Assembly (NCBI GenBank): GCA_020637775.1
Contig: JACKJV010000006.1
Coordinates: forward strand, 124,001 to 188,000
Direction: 5' to 3'
Length of the DNA stretch: 64,000 nt
DNA from: Brucellaceae bacterium
GTDB lineage: Bacteria > Pseudomonadota > Alphaproteobacteria > Rhizobiales > Rhizobiaceae
The notes beneath the pieces were generated by a model, which saw only the letters and a list, made by a program, of their open reading frames with translations, searched no databases and was not told the DNA's origin. The translations under genes and the position numbers were made by a program. Of the stretch, positions 1 to 9,432 are shown piece after piece (the stretch's first letter is position 1; each line of letters starts with the position of its first letter).

Positions 1-114
1 CAGGCGCGAATCCGGCAAAAGCATGAAGAAGATGTGGCAAATGCAGGCGTTAACCCGATCTCCACAGGCTTCATGCCATCATCCAGGCTGTCAGGACAAA
101 GCGGGGACAGCATC

Positions 115-489
115 ATGGCAGCGTGCAAAAGGGAAAATGTCGCCTTTGACCGGCCTGGCGGGGAAACCTGTCCGAAGGCCTCCAGGAGGCCCATCGACAT
201 GGACCAACTGGAAAAGCAGACATCGGGCGATCGTGCGCTGGAGCAGGATGTGCTGGCCATGTTCGCCCAGCAGGCCGCGCTGACGCTCGACGCCATCGCC
301 TCCGCCGACGCGGCGGCGCGCAAACGCCTTGTGCATACGCTGAAGGGATCGGCGCGCAGCATTGGCGCCATGCGGCTGGCGGCATCCTGCGAGCGCGTCG
401 AAGGCACACCGATGGAAGCCAGGGCGATTGCCGGGCTGGCGCGCGAGGTGGGCGCCGTGCGCGATTTCATCGCTGCCATCTGCCGCTGA
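115..489 (+). CDS. Hpt-domain histidine phosphotransfer protein
   Basis: A 124-residue cytoplasmic protein with a histidine phosphotransfer (Hpt) domain filling its C-terminal two thirds. The phosphoacceptor is probably His74, in the motif HTLKGSAR, which fits the Hpt consensus HxLKG. The frame stays open upstream to 34, but the ATG at 115 gives the expected N-terminus, so I use that one. Such proteins relay phosphate from a hybrid kinase to a response regulator. No kinase or regulator is adjacent; the only hybrid kinase in the window is CckA, whose usual partner is ChpT, which this protein does not resemble in size. The partner is unknown. Confidence 0.75.
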   Translation: MAACKRENVAFDRPGGETCPKASRRPIDMDQLEKQTSGDRALEQDVLAMFAQQAALTLDAIASADAAARKRLVHTLKGSARSIGAMRLAASCERVEGTPMEARAIAGLAREVGAVRDFIAAICR

Positions 490-521
490 GTCGAAATCGG
501 GGCCGGCACGCGACGGGCGAG

Positions 522-908
<387 letters not shown>

Positions 909-939
909 TCCGCCGCCGGATCGTCGCTGCCGGCATGCA

Positions 940-2475
940 TCACTCGGCGGCGGTGCGCGAGGACGCGAGAAGATCGGGACCTTCCGGATCGCCCGGTGCG
1001 GTTTCCGATTGAAGATCGGGGAAAGCCACGATGCGCCGGCCCTTGAGGTCGTTGCGCAGAACGATGAGGCCGTGTTCCTCGAAGAAGGCCAGAAAACGGC
1101 GCGCGCGGCGCGGGGAATGGCTGCCATAGGCCCGCGCAAGGGTGGCATCCGAGGGGCAGGGCGCCTGTTCGATCGCCGCGCGGGCCACGAGCAGGAAGAC
1201 ACCCTGGAGGTCTTCCGGCAGTCCGCGTGACAGAGCCACCGCCGACGCCCATTCCCCCGTGGCCGCCGTCTGAGCGCCGACGCCTGCGCGCGCCACCGCG
1301 AGGCGGTTCCTGAAGGCGCCCATGGCTGGCGCATCGCCGGGAATGCGGCGGATGCGGCAGCGCACGAGGAAATCCTGGAACAGTTCGGCATCGGTGCGAA
1401 AACCGGCTTCGGGATCCGCCATCAGGTCTGCCATGACAGCGTCAAGGCCGGCCTCGCGCTCGGCTTCATCCACCGGGGCCGGTGCCTCTTCCCCTTGTGA
1501 CAGGGGGGGGGCGGCGGCCTGCGCGGCGCGCTGGTCCGCGGCACGGGCAAGCTGTTCGAGAATGCCTTCGGCGGGCGGTGGCGGGGCGGGCCTGGCGGCG
1601 CGGCGAACCGGACGTGCAGCTTCCATGGCCGCATCCTTGAGGATGAGGTCGCGAGCGTCGGCCGGGGTCTCAGGCAAGGGCATCAGTTTCGGGCTGGAGG
1701 AGCGGGCCGAGGTCTCCACCCCGCCGATCACATAGGGCACGGGACGGCGCGACAGGGCCGGGCCGAGCGCGACGAAATGGCCGCGCTTGAGGTCGCGGAA
1801 CATCTCTGCCTGACGGCGTTCCATGCCCAGAAGATCGGCCGCCCGCGCCATGTCGATGTCGAGGAAGGTGCGGCCCATCAGGAAGTTGGATGCCTCCGCC
1901 GCCACGTTCTTGGCCAGCTTGGCGAGGCGTTGGGTGGCGATGACGCCGGCCAGGCCGCGCTTGCGGCCACGGCACATCAGGTTGGTCATGGCGCCCAGCG
2001 AGGCACGGCGGGCGTCGTCGGAGAATTCGCCAGCGGCAACCGGAGCGAACATCTGCGCTTCGTCGACGACGACAAGCATGGGATACCAATGGTCGCGCTC
2101 GGCATCGAAAAGGGCGTTGAGGAAGGACGCTGCGGCGCGCATCTGGCCCTCGATCTCAAGGCCTTCCAGATTGAGCACGGTGGAAACGCGGTGCTGGCGC
2201 ACCCGCGCGGCAATCACCTCCAGTTCCTCCAGTGGCCTGTTGGCATCCACCACCAGGTGCCCGAAGCGGTCTGCCAGGGTGACGAAATCCCCTTCCGGAT
2301 CGACGATGCATTGCTGCACCCAGGGCGCGCTCTGCTCAAGAAGCCGGCGCAGCAGATGCGATTTGCCAGAGCCGGAATTGCCCTGCACCAGCAGGCGCGT
2401 GGCCAGAAGTTCTTCCAGGTCGATGAGCGCGGGCGCGCCGGCCGGCGCGGTTCCCATGTCGATGTCAATCTTCAT
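940..2475 (-). CDS. HerA/DUF87-type P-loop ATPase
   Basis: A 511-residue ATPase. The Walker A motif GNSGSGKS sits at residues 32-39 and the Walker B segment VVVDEA at 135-140, followed by an arginine-rich RGRKRG stretch typical of HerA/FtsK-like DUF87 proteins. The middle (about 270-340) is alanine/proline-rich and probably a linker. The C-terminal ~150 residues look like a winged-helix-like DNA-binding region, though I cannot name a family. Members are thought to act on DNA ends or as helicases; no NurA nuclease is next to it, so its role is open. Confidence 0.75.
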   Translation of the reverse strand: MKIDIDMGTAPAGAPALIDLEELLATRLLVQGNSGSGKSHLLRRLLEQSAPWVQQCIVDPEGDFVTLADRFGHLVVDANRPLEELEVIAARVRQHRVSTVLNLEGLEIEGQMRAAASFLNALFDAERDHWYPMLVVVDEAQMFAPVAAGEFSDDARRASLGAMTNLMCRGRKRGLAGVIATQRLAKLAKNVAAEASNFLMGRTFLDIDMARAADLLGMERRQAEMFRDLKRGHFVALGPALSRRPVPYVIGGVETSARSSSPKLMPLPETPADARDLILKDAAMEAARPVRRAARPAPPPPAEGILEQLARAADQRAAQAAAPPLSQGEEAPAPVDEAEREAGLDAVMADLMADPEAGFRTDAELFQDFLVRCRIRRIPGDAPAMGAFRNRLAVARAGVGAQTAATGEWASAVALSRGLPEDLQGVFLLVARAAIEQAPCPSDATLARAYGSHSPRRARRFLAFFEEHGLIVLRNDLKGRRIVAFPDLQSETAPGDPEGPDLLASSRTAAE

Positions 2476-2609
2476 TGGCGAACAGGTTGTCTCGTCGGGG
2501 CGGGGGCGAATCGGCGGTGCCCGGTTTCATCCCTCCTGTTGCCAAGCTGGCGCGGCGGGTTCAACCCGCAAGGCTGGCCCGGCGGCGCTAACCCACAGCC
2601 GAATTCGTC

Positions 2610-3209
2610 TCAATTCGTGCTGCGCCCGCGCCTGGCGATGAGCTTTTCGAGGCGCCGTTCGAATTCATTGCCTTCCTTGCGGTCGAAGGCGGCATGGGCC
2701 TCGTCATTCGCTTTCATGATACGGTCGGTGACGCGTCCCACCTCCTTTTCCAGCGCCGCGCAGCGGTTGCGCGCGGGCAGGCGGTCCAGGGCGCGTTCAA
2801 GCTTGCGGGCGTGGTCGGCGGCAATGTCGACGTGATGGTTCTCGTGGCGCAGGATGTCCTGGTCGAGCGCGTTCCAGAACCGGGCCGTTTCGGGGGATGC
2901 TCCGCCGGGGCGCTTCCAGCGCGGCAGTGTCATGGTGGCGACGAGGCGGACCCGAACTTGCGAAATGTGGCAGGCGCTTGCCTTCTCGGCATATTCGACG
3001 CGGGTCTTGAACTCCATGCGCGTGGCGGCAGGATGCCCCTTGTGGCCACCGAGCCTGGGACCGTGCCTTTCAAGCTGCCGCTGGATCTCCTGCACGGTCG
3101 CGCCGCCGATCTGGTAGTATTTCTTCGCCGTGCTGATCTCGGCCGCCAGGCAAGGAGCGGCCGCCAGGCATGACAGGAAAAGGGCGAATGAAAGCGGTCG
3201 AAACGGCAT
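2610..3209 (-). CDS. Secreted DUF922 protein, putative zinc protease
   Basis: A 199-residue protein with a signal peptide (about residues 1-22, ending ...APCLAA). The ATG at 3209 has a GGGGAG ribosome site and begins right at the signal peptide; the much longer open frame reaching 4202 is antisense to folP and is not coding. The motif RHENHHVDIAADH in the second half resembles the HExxH-like histidine cluster of DUF922, a family predicted to be secreted zinc-dependent proteases. Activity has not been shown for the family as far as I know. It is transcribed divergently from folP. Confidence 0.7.
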   Translation of the reverse strand: MPFRPLSFALFLSCLAAAPCLAAEISTAKKYYQIGGATVQEIQRQLERHGPRLGGHKGHPAATRMEFKTRVEYAEKASACHISQVRVRLVATMTLPRWKRPGGASPETARFWNALDQDILRHENHHVDIAADHARKLERALDRLPARNRCAALEKEVGRVTDRIMKANDEAHAAFDRKEGNEFERRLEKLIARRGRSTN

Positions 3210-3368
3210 GAAGGGCTCCCCGGTAAAAACACTCTGGTCCGCCCCGGCACCAAATGCAAACGCTTTGACATGCGGCCGGGTTTCGGCGGCCGGCGCGAAA
3301 GGAATTGATTTTCCTGCGTCATGCGCCCAAAGGTGCCCGCAGTTCTTCCGGCGGTCAGGGAATGTCCC

Positions 3369-4223
3369 ATGAAATCGAGAAACTGGCAGCTTGCCCATGG
3401 CCGCAGCCTGCGCCTGGGCCGTGAGGGAATCCTGATGGGGATCCTCAATGTCACGCCCGATTCCTTTTCGGACGGCGGGCGTTTCGATGCTGTGGACCGG
3501 GCGCTGGAGCAGGCGCGGCGGATGATCGCGGAAGGCGCCGCGATCATCGACATCGGCGGGGAATCGACCCGTCCGGGCGCCGAGCCTGTCAGCGCCGCCA
3601 GTGAGCAGGAGCGCGTGCTCCCCGTCATCCGGGCGCTGTCGGGCAAGGACGGCCCGGTCATTTCCGTCGATACCTATCGCGCGCAGACCGCCCGGCTGGC
3701 GGTGGAAGCCGGAGCGCATATCGTCAATGATGTGTGGGGGCTGCAGCGGGAACCGGCGATCGCCAGGCTGGCAGCCGAAACCGGCGCCGGCCTGGTCATC
3801 ATGCATACGGGGCGCGAGCGCGAACGGCTGGCCGATGTCATTGCCGACCAGCGGCTCTTCCTCGAACGGTCCTTGCAGATCGCAGCCGGTGCCGGTGTGG
3901 CTGCGGAACAGATCATGCTCGATCCGGGTTTCGGGTTCGCCAAGGATGCGCATGAGAATTTCGCGCTGATGGCGCGGTTCGGCGAGTTGCACGCGCTGGG
4001 CTACCCGCTTCTGGCCGGAACGTCGCGCAAGCGCTTCGTCGGGCATGCGACCGGGCGCGAGGGCGACGGGCGCGATATCGGCACGGCCGCCACGACGGCG
4101 CTGCTGCGCGTGAAGGGCGCTGCCGTAATCCGGGTGCATGATGTCGCAATCAATCGGGATGCGATGCGCATCGCGGATGCGATGATGGCCGAAATGCCGC
4201 AATCGAAGGAAGCAGGCTCATGA
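3369..4223 (+). CDS. folP: Dihydropteroate synthase
   Basis: A 284-residue enzyme that joins 6-hydroxymethyl-dihydropterin diphosphate to p-aminobenzoate, the step blocked by sulfonamides. Both family signatures are visible: GILNVTPDSFSDGG at residues 24-37 and the IDIGGESTRPGA motif near residue 60. Near the C-terminus GTSRKRF provides phosphate-binding residues. The ATG at 3369 follows a GGGAA-like ribosome site; an in-frame upstream ATG at 3321 would add 16 non-conserved residues. The stop overlaps the folB start by four bases (ATGA), so the two are translationally coupled in a folP-folB-folK operon. Confidence 0.95.
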   Translation: MKSRNWQLAHGRSLRLGREGILMGILNVTPDSFSDGGRFDAVDRALEQARRMIAEGAAIIDIGGESTRPGAEPVSAASEQERVLPVIRALSGKDGPVISVDTYRAQTARLAVEAGAHIVNDVWGLQREPAIARLAAETGAGLVIMHTGRERERLADVIADQRLFLERSLQIAAGAGVAAEQIMLDPGFGFAKDAHENFALMARFGELHALGYPLLAGTSRKRFVGHATGREGDGRDIGTAATTALLRVKGAAVIRVHDVAINRDAMRIADAMMAEMPQSKEAGS

Positions 4224-4588
4224 GCATCTACACGATCCGGATGAAGAACTGCGCCTTCTTCGCCCGCCACGGCGTGCATGACGAGGAGGAGAGGCTGGGC
4301 CAGCGCTTCTACGTGGACGCGGAACTGACGGTGGATGCCGGCAATGCCCTCGTTCGCGATTCGATCGAGAATACCGTGGATTACGGCACGGCCTTCACCG
4401 CCATCGAACGGATCATCACGGGAAAGCGGCGCTACCTGATCGAGGCGCTGGCGCTGGAATGCGCGAAATCCCTGTGCGAGCATTTTCCGCAGATCAGCCG
4501 CGCCGAGATCACTGTGCGCAAGCCCAATGCGCCGGTTCCCGGTGTGCTGGACCATGTCGAGGTGACGGTTGCCTGGCCGCAGGAGTGA
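4220..4588 (+). CDS. folB: Dihydroneopterin aldolase
   Basis: A 122-residue enzyme that cleaves 7,8-dihydroneopterin to 6-hydroxymethyl-dihydropterin and glycolaldehyde. The length and the conserved FFARHGVHDEE, TVDYG and VRKPNAPVPGVLDHVEV stretches are those of FolB. It begins four bases inside the end of folP and its own end overlaps the start of folK by 20 bases, giving a tightly coupled cassette that covers three consecutive folate steps. Confidence 0.95.
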   Translation: MSIYTIRMKNCAFFARHGVHDEEERLGQRFYVDAELTVDAGNALVRDSIENTVDYGTAFTAIERIITGKRRYLIEALALECAKSLCEHFPQISRAEITVRKPNAPVPGVLDHVEVTVAWPQE

Positions 4589-5120
4589 ACCCGCCGATGC
4601 CGTATGGCTTGGCCTGGGCGGCAATGTCGGCGCGGTGGAAGCTGCCATGGCTGGTGTGCTCCAGGCGCTGGACCATCGCGCGGACACGCGGGTGACGGCG
4701 GTTTCCGGCCTGTTCAGCACGCCGCCATGGGGGGTAGAGGACCAGCCGGATTTCCTGAATTGTTGCGCGGCGATTGAAACGTCGCTCGCGCCGGAAGCGC
4801 TGCTCGATGCCTGTCTTGCCCTTGAACAGCACTGGCGAAGGGAGCGGAAACTGCGCTGGGGGCCGCGCACGATCGATATCGACATTCTTGCCCACGCGCG
4901 TCCACCCGTGGACGAGCCGGGGCTGACGATTCCCCATCCGCGCGCCCGTGAGCGGGCATTCGTGCTCGTCCCGCTGGCGGAAATCGCTCCGGACGTCATG
5001 CTGGAAGGGGCAACGGCCGGTTCGCTGGCAGCGCAATGCGACCAGCAGGGGATGAAGCGGCTGCAACGGGCGGCGGACTGGTGGCGCGCGCCCCTGCCCA
5101 TGAAAAAAGCCGGCGCATAG
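4569..5120 (+). CDS. folK: Hydroxymethyl-dihydropterin pyrophosphokinase, TTG start
   Basis: A 183-residue HPPK that transfers pyrophosphate from ATP to 6-hydroxymethyl-dihydropterin. The signature GPRTIDIDIL lies at residues 98-107 and the N-terminal LGLGGNVG loop is present. The start is decided by the sequence: an in-frame TGA at 4563-4565 lies just upstream and no ATG or GTG precedes the conserved LGLGGN, so the TTG at 4569 is the only practical initiator. A GAGGTGA ribosome site precedes it. The first seven codons overlap the end of folB. Confidence 0.92.
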   Translation: MPGRRSEPADAVWLGLGGNVGAVEAAMAGVLQALDHRADTRVTAVSGLFSTPPWGVEDQPDFLNCCAAIETSLAPEALLDACLALEQHWRRERKLRWGPRTIDIDILAHARPPVDEPGLTIPHPRARERAFVLVPLAEIAPDVMLEGATAGSLAAQCDQQGMKRLQRAADWWRAPLPMKKAGA

Positions 5121-5128
5121 GCCGGCTT
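5102..5128 (-). terminator. Rho-independent terminator of the minus-strand gene 5154-5690
   Basis: An eight-base perfect inverted repeat, AAGCCGGC (5107-5114) and GCCGGCTT (5121-5128), with a six-base loop. On the minus strand it is followed by a run of T (5103-5108). It lies across the folK stop codon between convergent genes, so it mainly serves the minus-strand gene. Confidence 0.75.
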
Positions 5129-5153
5129 CATATGCTTGCGGCTTGCAAGGACG

Positions 5154-5690
5154 TTATCGCCGGACCGAGCCGGTGACGCTGGCGTCGGTGCGCTTGAGGC
5201 TGATGCCGATGACCGGGACCATTTCCTTGTCCACCTTCACGGATACCGTCACGTTCATGGCGTCCTTGCCGGAAAGGCGCGCCAGCATCGCGCCGCGCAG
5301 CTTGTTGCGCACCAGCGACAGGACCACGCGCTCGCCATCGACATTGCCGGAAACGACATCCAGGCCCTTGCCCTTGGCGCCGTCGAGGAACTTGCCGCGA
5401 TAGCCGCGGCCGCGCTTCTCGATGCTGGCCTGCATCTTCTGGGAAAAGATGCCGACACGGCAGGTGCCGTCCAGCGTCACGCCGACGCGGGAGGCGGGCG
5501 GTTCGCCGGTGAAATTGCAGACGAACTTGGTGCCCTTGTACTTGCCGGCGACGATCTCGCCGGGGCCGGACCATTCACCGGCGAGCGAACGGAAAAACGC
5601 CTGGTCACGGTCCGACGCGGACGCGCCCTCCATGGTGGCGGAGGTGGCGGCCAGCAGAATGGCGGCGGTGGTGGCGGCGCTTTTGAGCAT
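5154..5690 (-). CDS. Secreted protein of unknown function
   Basis: A 178-residue protein with an N-terminal signal peptide (about residues 1-25, ending ...EGASAS). The mature part is basic, with two cysteines (in FVCNF and TCRVG) and repeated short beta-strand-like segments; it might fold as a small beta-barrel. I recognise no named domain. It converges on folK and ends at a clear terminator. A function cannot be given. Confidence 0.6.
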   Translation of the reverse strand: MLKSAATTAAILLAATSATMEGASASDRDQAFFRSLAGEWSGPGEIVAGKYKGTKFVCNFTGEPPASRVGVTLDGTCRVGIFSQKMQASIEKRGRGYRGKFLDGAKGKGLDVVSGNVDGERVVLSLVRNKLRGAMLARLSGKDAMNVTVSVKVDKEMVPVIGISLKRTDASVTGSVRR

Positions 5691-5807
5691 TGTGAAACCC
5701 GTTGGCGTGGCAGGAACTGATGGGCCGGATGATTACCAAGAATGGTTAAGGCTTTCTTGTACCGGCCATCTTGAGACTGCGTGAATACGGGCGCTGCCGC
5801 AAGCCCG

Positions 5808-6902
5808 TCACCGCTTTCCCGCGCTTGCGTCCGCTGGAGGTCCGCCTGAAATGCGCGTCAGTGTTGCAAGGATGCCACCAAGGCCGGGTCTCTTGCGCGC
5901 GGTGAAAGGCATGGGCCGGCAGGCATCCATGGCCGCCAGGCCGATTCGCGCCGTCATCAGGCCGTTGACGATTCCCTCGCCCAGACGCGCTGACAGGCGG
6001 GAGGCGATGCCGTGCCCGAGCACCTGCCCGACAAGGCTGTCGGTGGCCGCGAGCGTTCCCGTCACGGCCAGATGCGAGACAACGGAGCGGATGAGGCGCA
6101 GGAAGCCAAGCGTGCCGGGACGCCCGCCATAGGCGGCGGAGATGCGCCGGATGAGGCGCGCTGCCTCGAAAAGGACGTAGCCGAGATCGACGATTGCGCG
6201 CGGACTGACGGCAGTGACGACCGAAACGCGCCGGGCCGCATCCACGACCAGACGGGTTGCCTCTTCGTCGAGTGGCCCGAGAAGATCGCTTTCGGCAAGC
6301 CTGAGCAGGTCGGGACCGTCGATGACTTCCTTCTTTTGGCGTGCCAGGAGCGCCCGGCCGGCGGCCAGTTCGGGCTTGTCCTTGAGCAAAACCTGAAGGC
6401 CGGCGACAACCGCGCGCGCCTTGCGCGTATCGTGGTGGACAAGCGCGTCGGCGGCATCTGTCTGCAGGCGGGCGATGCCGGAAAGCCGGGCGAGCGCCAA
6501 CATTTCCCTGATCAGGATGCCGAGCAGGGCGAGGGCGGCGAGGCCGGCCAGTCCCGCGGCTGTCCAGCCGAGCCAGTCGGCGCGGGAAAACAGGTCACGC
6601 ACCAGCGAATCGATCCACAGGCCGACCGACAGGGACACAAGCAGGCCGAAGGCAATGGCGAAAATCCGGGCAAGCGAAAATCCGCGTGCCGTCGGTGGCG
6701 GCAAGGGAGCCACCTCGTCTTCCAATGCTTCCGCCAGGAAGGGGTCTTCGGTTTCGGGCGTGACGCGGGCCATGGCGTCGCCGCTCACGGCCGAGGGCTT
6801 GCGCTGTCGGCGCGGCGGGGCTTCCTGAAACCGTGACGATGGCTCGCCGGTCTCTTCCGGCGCAACGGAAAATGCGGCCGGTCGGCGCCGGGAATCGGTC
6901 AT
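5808..6902 (-). CDS. ycjF: YcjF/UPF0283 family membrane protein (DUF697)
   Basis: A 364-residue inner-membrane protein. Residues 1-70 are charged and polar; two hydrophobic segments follow (about 75-100 and 113-133); the C-terminal half is the DUF697-like region. The start overlaps the end of ycjX by four bases (ATGA at 6899-6902), so ycjX-ycjF form a coupled pair as in E. coli, where both are stress-induced genes. The biochemical role is unsettled; the pairing with a GTPase-like ATPase suggests that it anchors YcjX at the membrane. Confidence 0.85.
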   Translation of the reverse strand: MTDSRRRPAAFSVAPEETGEPSSRFQEAPPRRQRKPSAVSGDAMARVTPETEDPFLAEALEDEVAPLPPPTARGFSLARIFAIAFGLLVSLSVGLWIDSLVRDLFSRADWLGWTAAGLAGLAALALLGILIREMLALARLSGIARLQTDAADALVHHDTRKARAVVAGLQVLLKDKPELAAGRALLARQKKEVIDGPDLLRLAESDLLGPLDEEATRLVVDAARRVSVVTAVSPRAIVDLGYVLFEAARLIRRISAAYGGRPGTLGFLRLIRSVVSHLAVTGTLAATDSLVGQVLGHGIASRLSARLGEGIVNGLMTARIGLAAMDACRPMPFTARKRPGLGGILATLTRISGGPPADASAGKR

Positions 6903-8374
6903 GCGAGCTGATCTCCGATGAGAAACTGCAGGGCCCTGTCGAGCCGGATGTGGGGAAGGGAGAGGGTCACGCCTTCGGCGGTGCGCTCCAGCCGGGGCGG
7001 GCGGAAGCGGACAAAGCGCAGCATGTCCCCGTTGCTCCGGCCGGCTTCCGCGTCAGCCTGGTCGAAGACTGACCGGGGATCGGCCGGCAGGTCGCCTGGA
7101 AATACCGCGGTTTCCCGTTCGCCGTCAAACACGTCCGTGCCGATGCGTTCACCCGCCAGGGGCTGGCCAACGATCACCGGCAAGGTCTCGCCGCCCTGCG
7201 CCACCGTGCCTTCACGGGTGGCGCGCACGGCGGCCATGGCCAGCACATCCACTTCGGCGCCGGAAAAGCGCGCGCGCTCGATGGCGCGATCGACGAGGCG
7301 GCGCACGATGGCCTGCAGCCGGTCGTGGCTTTCGTGGTGGATGTGGTCGGCCTTGGTGGCGGCAATCAGGATCCGCTCGATGCGGCGCGAGAACAGGCTG
7401 GTGAGGAGATTGCCGCTGCCCTGGCGGAAACAGGCCATGACGCCTGTCAGGGCGCGTTCGAGATCGGCAAGGGCAGCCGGGCCGGCATTGAGCGCCTGCA
7501 TGGCGTCGACCAGAACGATCTGCCGGTCGAGGCGCGTGATGTGCTCGCGGAAGAAGGGTTTGACGACATGGGTCTTGTAGGCCTCGTAACGCCTTTGCAT
7601 CATGGCGGCGAGACTGTCCTTCGGCAGGGCCTTGCCGGCTTCCAGCGGCAGCGGGGCGAAGGTGAGGGCGGGAGAACCTTCCATGTCACCGGGCATGAGA
7701 AAGCGCCCCGGCGGCAGGGTGGAAAGGGCGCGGTCATCGGCGCGGCAGGCGCGCAGATAGGCGGTGAAGCATTGCGTCAGGCGCTGCGCCTGCTGCTCGC
7801 TTGCCCCGGCATAGGGATCGGCCGAAGCGGCCATGGCCAGCCAGTCGGCGGCGAGGTCGCGGCGCACCGGAGTGGCCGCGAGCTCCAGCGACTCGCGGGC
7901 GAAGGCGGCATAATCCAGTGCCAGCAAGGGCAGGTCGAGCAGCCATTCGCCCGGATAGTCGACGATGTCGACCGAAAGCCGCCCGCCGGAAAAAAGCCGG
8001 CCCCAGCCGCCGGCCGATTCGTATTCGACGGTCAGGCGCAATTGCGAGACGGCGCGGGTGGATTGCGGCCACATCCGCTCTTCCACAAGCGCGCGAACAT
8101 GGTCCTCATACTGGAAGCGGGGCACCTGGTCGTCGGGCTGCGGCTGAAGGTAGGCGCGCGAGATGCGGCCCGACTTGTGCGGCTCGAACAGGGGAAGGCG
8201 GCCGCCATGCACCAGATTGTGCACGAGAGCGGTGATGAAGACGGTCTTGCCAGAGCGCGACAGGCCGGTCACGCCGAGGCGCAACGAAGGGTCGGCCAGG
8301 CCGGAAAGCCGGTCGCCCAGCGTGTCGAGGGCGATGCGCGCCTCATCCGTGATCGTCGTCATTGAAGCGGCCAT
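6899..8374 (-). CDS. ycjX: YcjX family P-loop NTPase
   Basis: A 491-residue protein of the YcjX/DUF463 family with the P-loop GLSRSGKT at residues 37-44. The conserved DYPGEWLLDLPLL segment near residue 140 matches the G3-like region of these NTPases. Two ATGs compete, at 8374 and 8362; the first has a GGAAAGGG ribosome site at about ten bases and is used. It is the upstream partner of the membrane protein YcjF. In enterobacteria the pair belongs to heat/phage-shock responses; no psp or rpoH gene is nearby here. Confidence 0.88.
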   Translation of the reverse strand: MAASMTTITDEARIALDTLGDRLSGLADPSLRLGVTGLSRSGKTVFITALVHNLVHGGRLPLFEPHKSGRISRAYLQPQPDDQVPRFQYEDHVRALVEERMWPQSTRAVSQLRLTVEYESAGGWGRLFSGGRLSVDIVDYPGEWLLDLPLLALDYAAFARESLELAATPVRRDLAADWLAMAASADPYAGASEQQAQRLTQCFTAYLRACRADDRALSTLPPGRFLMPGDMEGSPALTFAPLPLEAGKALPKDSLAAMMQRRYEAYKTHVVKPFFREHITRLDRQIVLVDAMQALNAGPAALADLERALTGVMACFRQGSGNLLTSLFSRRIERILIAATKADHIHHESHDRLQAIVRRLVDRAIERARFSGAEVDVLAMAAVRATREGTVAQGGETLPVIVGQPLAGERIGTDVFDGERETAVFPGDLPADPRSVFDQADAEAGRSNGDMLRFVRFRPPRLERTAEGVTLSLPHIRLDRALQFLIGDQLA

Positions 8375-8460
8375 GCCGACTTTGCCCTTTCCTGTCTCAC
8401 GCCGGATATAGGCGTGCCAAAAGCGGTTTGAAAGGAAGCCGACCCCCGGTGCGCCCGTTC

Positions 8461-8970
8461 TCAGAGGTCTTCGGGCGTCATGAACAGGCGCAGGCGCCCC
8501 TTGCCGGGGGCGATCTCGCTCAGAGGCGTCTCGAAATCGATGACGGCAAGGCCACAGGGCGCAAACCCGTCCTCCATGGTCGCGCTGTCGCTCTCGCCAC
8601 CACGCTTGGACAGGGCGAAGGCCAGATCCTCCAGCATGGGGTTGTGGCCGATCAGCAGGATCGAGCCGCTTGTGCCGTCCCGGCGTATCATTTCGACATA
8701 GCCGGCGGCATCGTTGCAGTAGAGTTCGTCGCGGTATTCGGCGTCGGCCGGGTCCATTTCCAGCCCGTCGGCCAGCCTCTCCCAGGTCTGGCGGGTGCGG
8801 CGGGAGGAGGAGCAGAGGATCTTCTGCGGACGCTGCCCGTTGGCACGCATGGCGAGGCCGATCGCCTGGGCATCGCCTTCCGCCCCCGGTTCGAGCGGAC
8901 GGTCAAAATCGCGCATGCCCGGCGCCGGCCAGGCCGCGCGGGCGTGGCGCATCAAATACAGCCGACTCAT
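8461..8970 (-). CDS. SixA-type phosphohistidine phosphatase
   Basis: A 169-residue histidine phosphatase. The N-terminal LMRHARA carries the catalytic His9 (RHA rather than the common RHG, as usual for SixA) and the second histidine is in LIGHNP (His109). SixA dephosphorylates Hpt-type phosphohistidine. The ATG at 8970 has a GGAAGGAG ribosome site; an in-frame ATG at 9015 would add 15 unconserved residues. Co-presence with an Hpt protein 8 kb away may be coincidence. Confidence 0.85.
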   Translation of the reverse strand: MSRLYLMRHARAAWPAPGMRDFDRPLEPGAEGDAQAIGLAMRANGQRPQKILCSSSRRTRQTWERLADGLEMDPADAEYRDELYCNDAAGYVEMIRRDGTSGSILLIGHNPMLEDLAFALSKRGGESDSATMEDGFAPCGLAVIDFETPLSEIAPGKGRLRLFMTPEDL

Positions 8971-9405
8971 CGGCGCTCCTTCCGCGGCGAAGCCGCCCCT
9001 TTCCGGATGTGACACAAAATCTGTCCCGTTCCGGAAAAATCTGGTATTGGTCTGCCCGACAAATTAGGAATGGCCAAAAGCCGGTGCAATTGGCCGGATG
9101 GATGATAGGCCCTCGCGAAAAAGCCGCAATTGGTCTTGCGCGAGCCTTTCCATTCTTGTGCGCGCTGTGCAATTTTCATCGAAAAAACCAACAATTTGAA
9201 AGGCTTGTCTTGTCTTTCGCAACTTGCTGCGATAAAGCACCCGGCAATCGCGAGGCAGGTGCGCGGCAGTTCGGCGATTCCTCGCCGGACATGCCTGAAA
9301 CAGCGGCAATTGACCGAACGGCGGCACGCCCGTTCTCGCTTTTCGCTCGAGGGTATGCGGCCTCTCGGGCGGCAAAAGGCGCCAATATGCAAGTGGGAGG
9401 CAGTG
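8971..9405. other. Long intergenic region upstream of the dksA promoter
   Basis: About 430 bases without a credible gene. Open frames here have poor codon use and no ribosome site. The sequence is less GC-rich than its surroundings and holds the octamer GCAATTGG twice, 40 bases apart (9086-9093 and 9126-9133), with GCAATTGA at 9306. It presumably contains the sixA promoter and upstream control sites of dksA; a sigma-54 promoter such as the one at 9406 normally needs an activator site in this kind of position. Confidence 0.4.
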
Positions 9406-9421
9406 TGGCACAGAGTTTGCT
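9406..9421 (+). promoter_or_regulatory. Sigma-54 (RpoN) promoter of dksA
   Basis: TGGCAC (9406-9411), five bases, then TTGCT (9417-9421). This matches the sigma-54 -24/-12 consensus TGGCAC-N5-TTGCW, with the GG and GC dinucleotides at the required spacing. The start of transcription is predicted near 9432, giving a leader of about 100 bases before dksA. No activator binding site could be assigned. Confidence 0.65.
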
Positions 9422-9432
9422 TTTTATCGGTG

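Noticed and set aside
2610..4202. Extension of the DUF922 frame over folP
   Set aside because: Only the last 199 codons carry a signal peptide and DUF922 motifs with a good ribosome site; the rest is antisense to folP.
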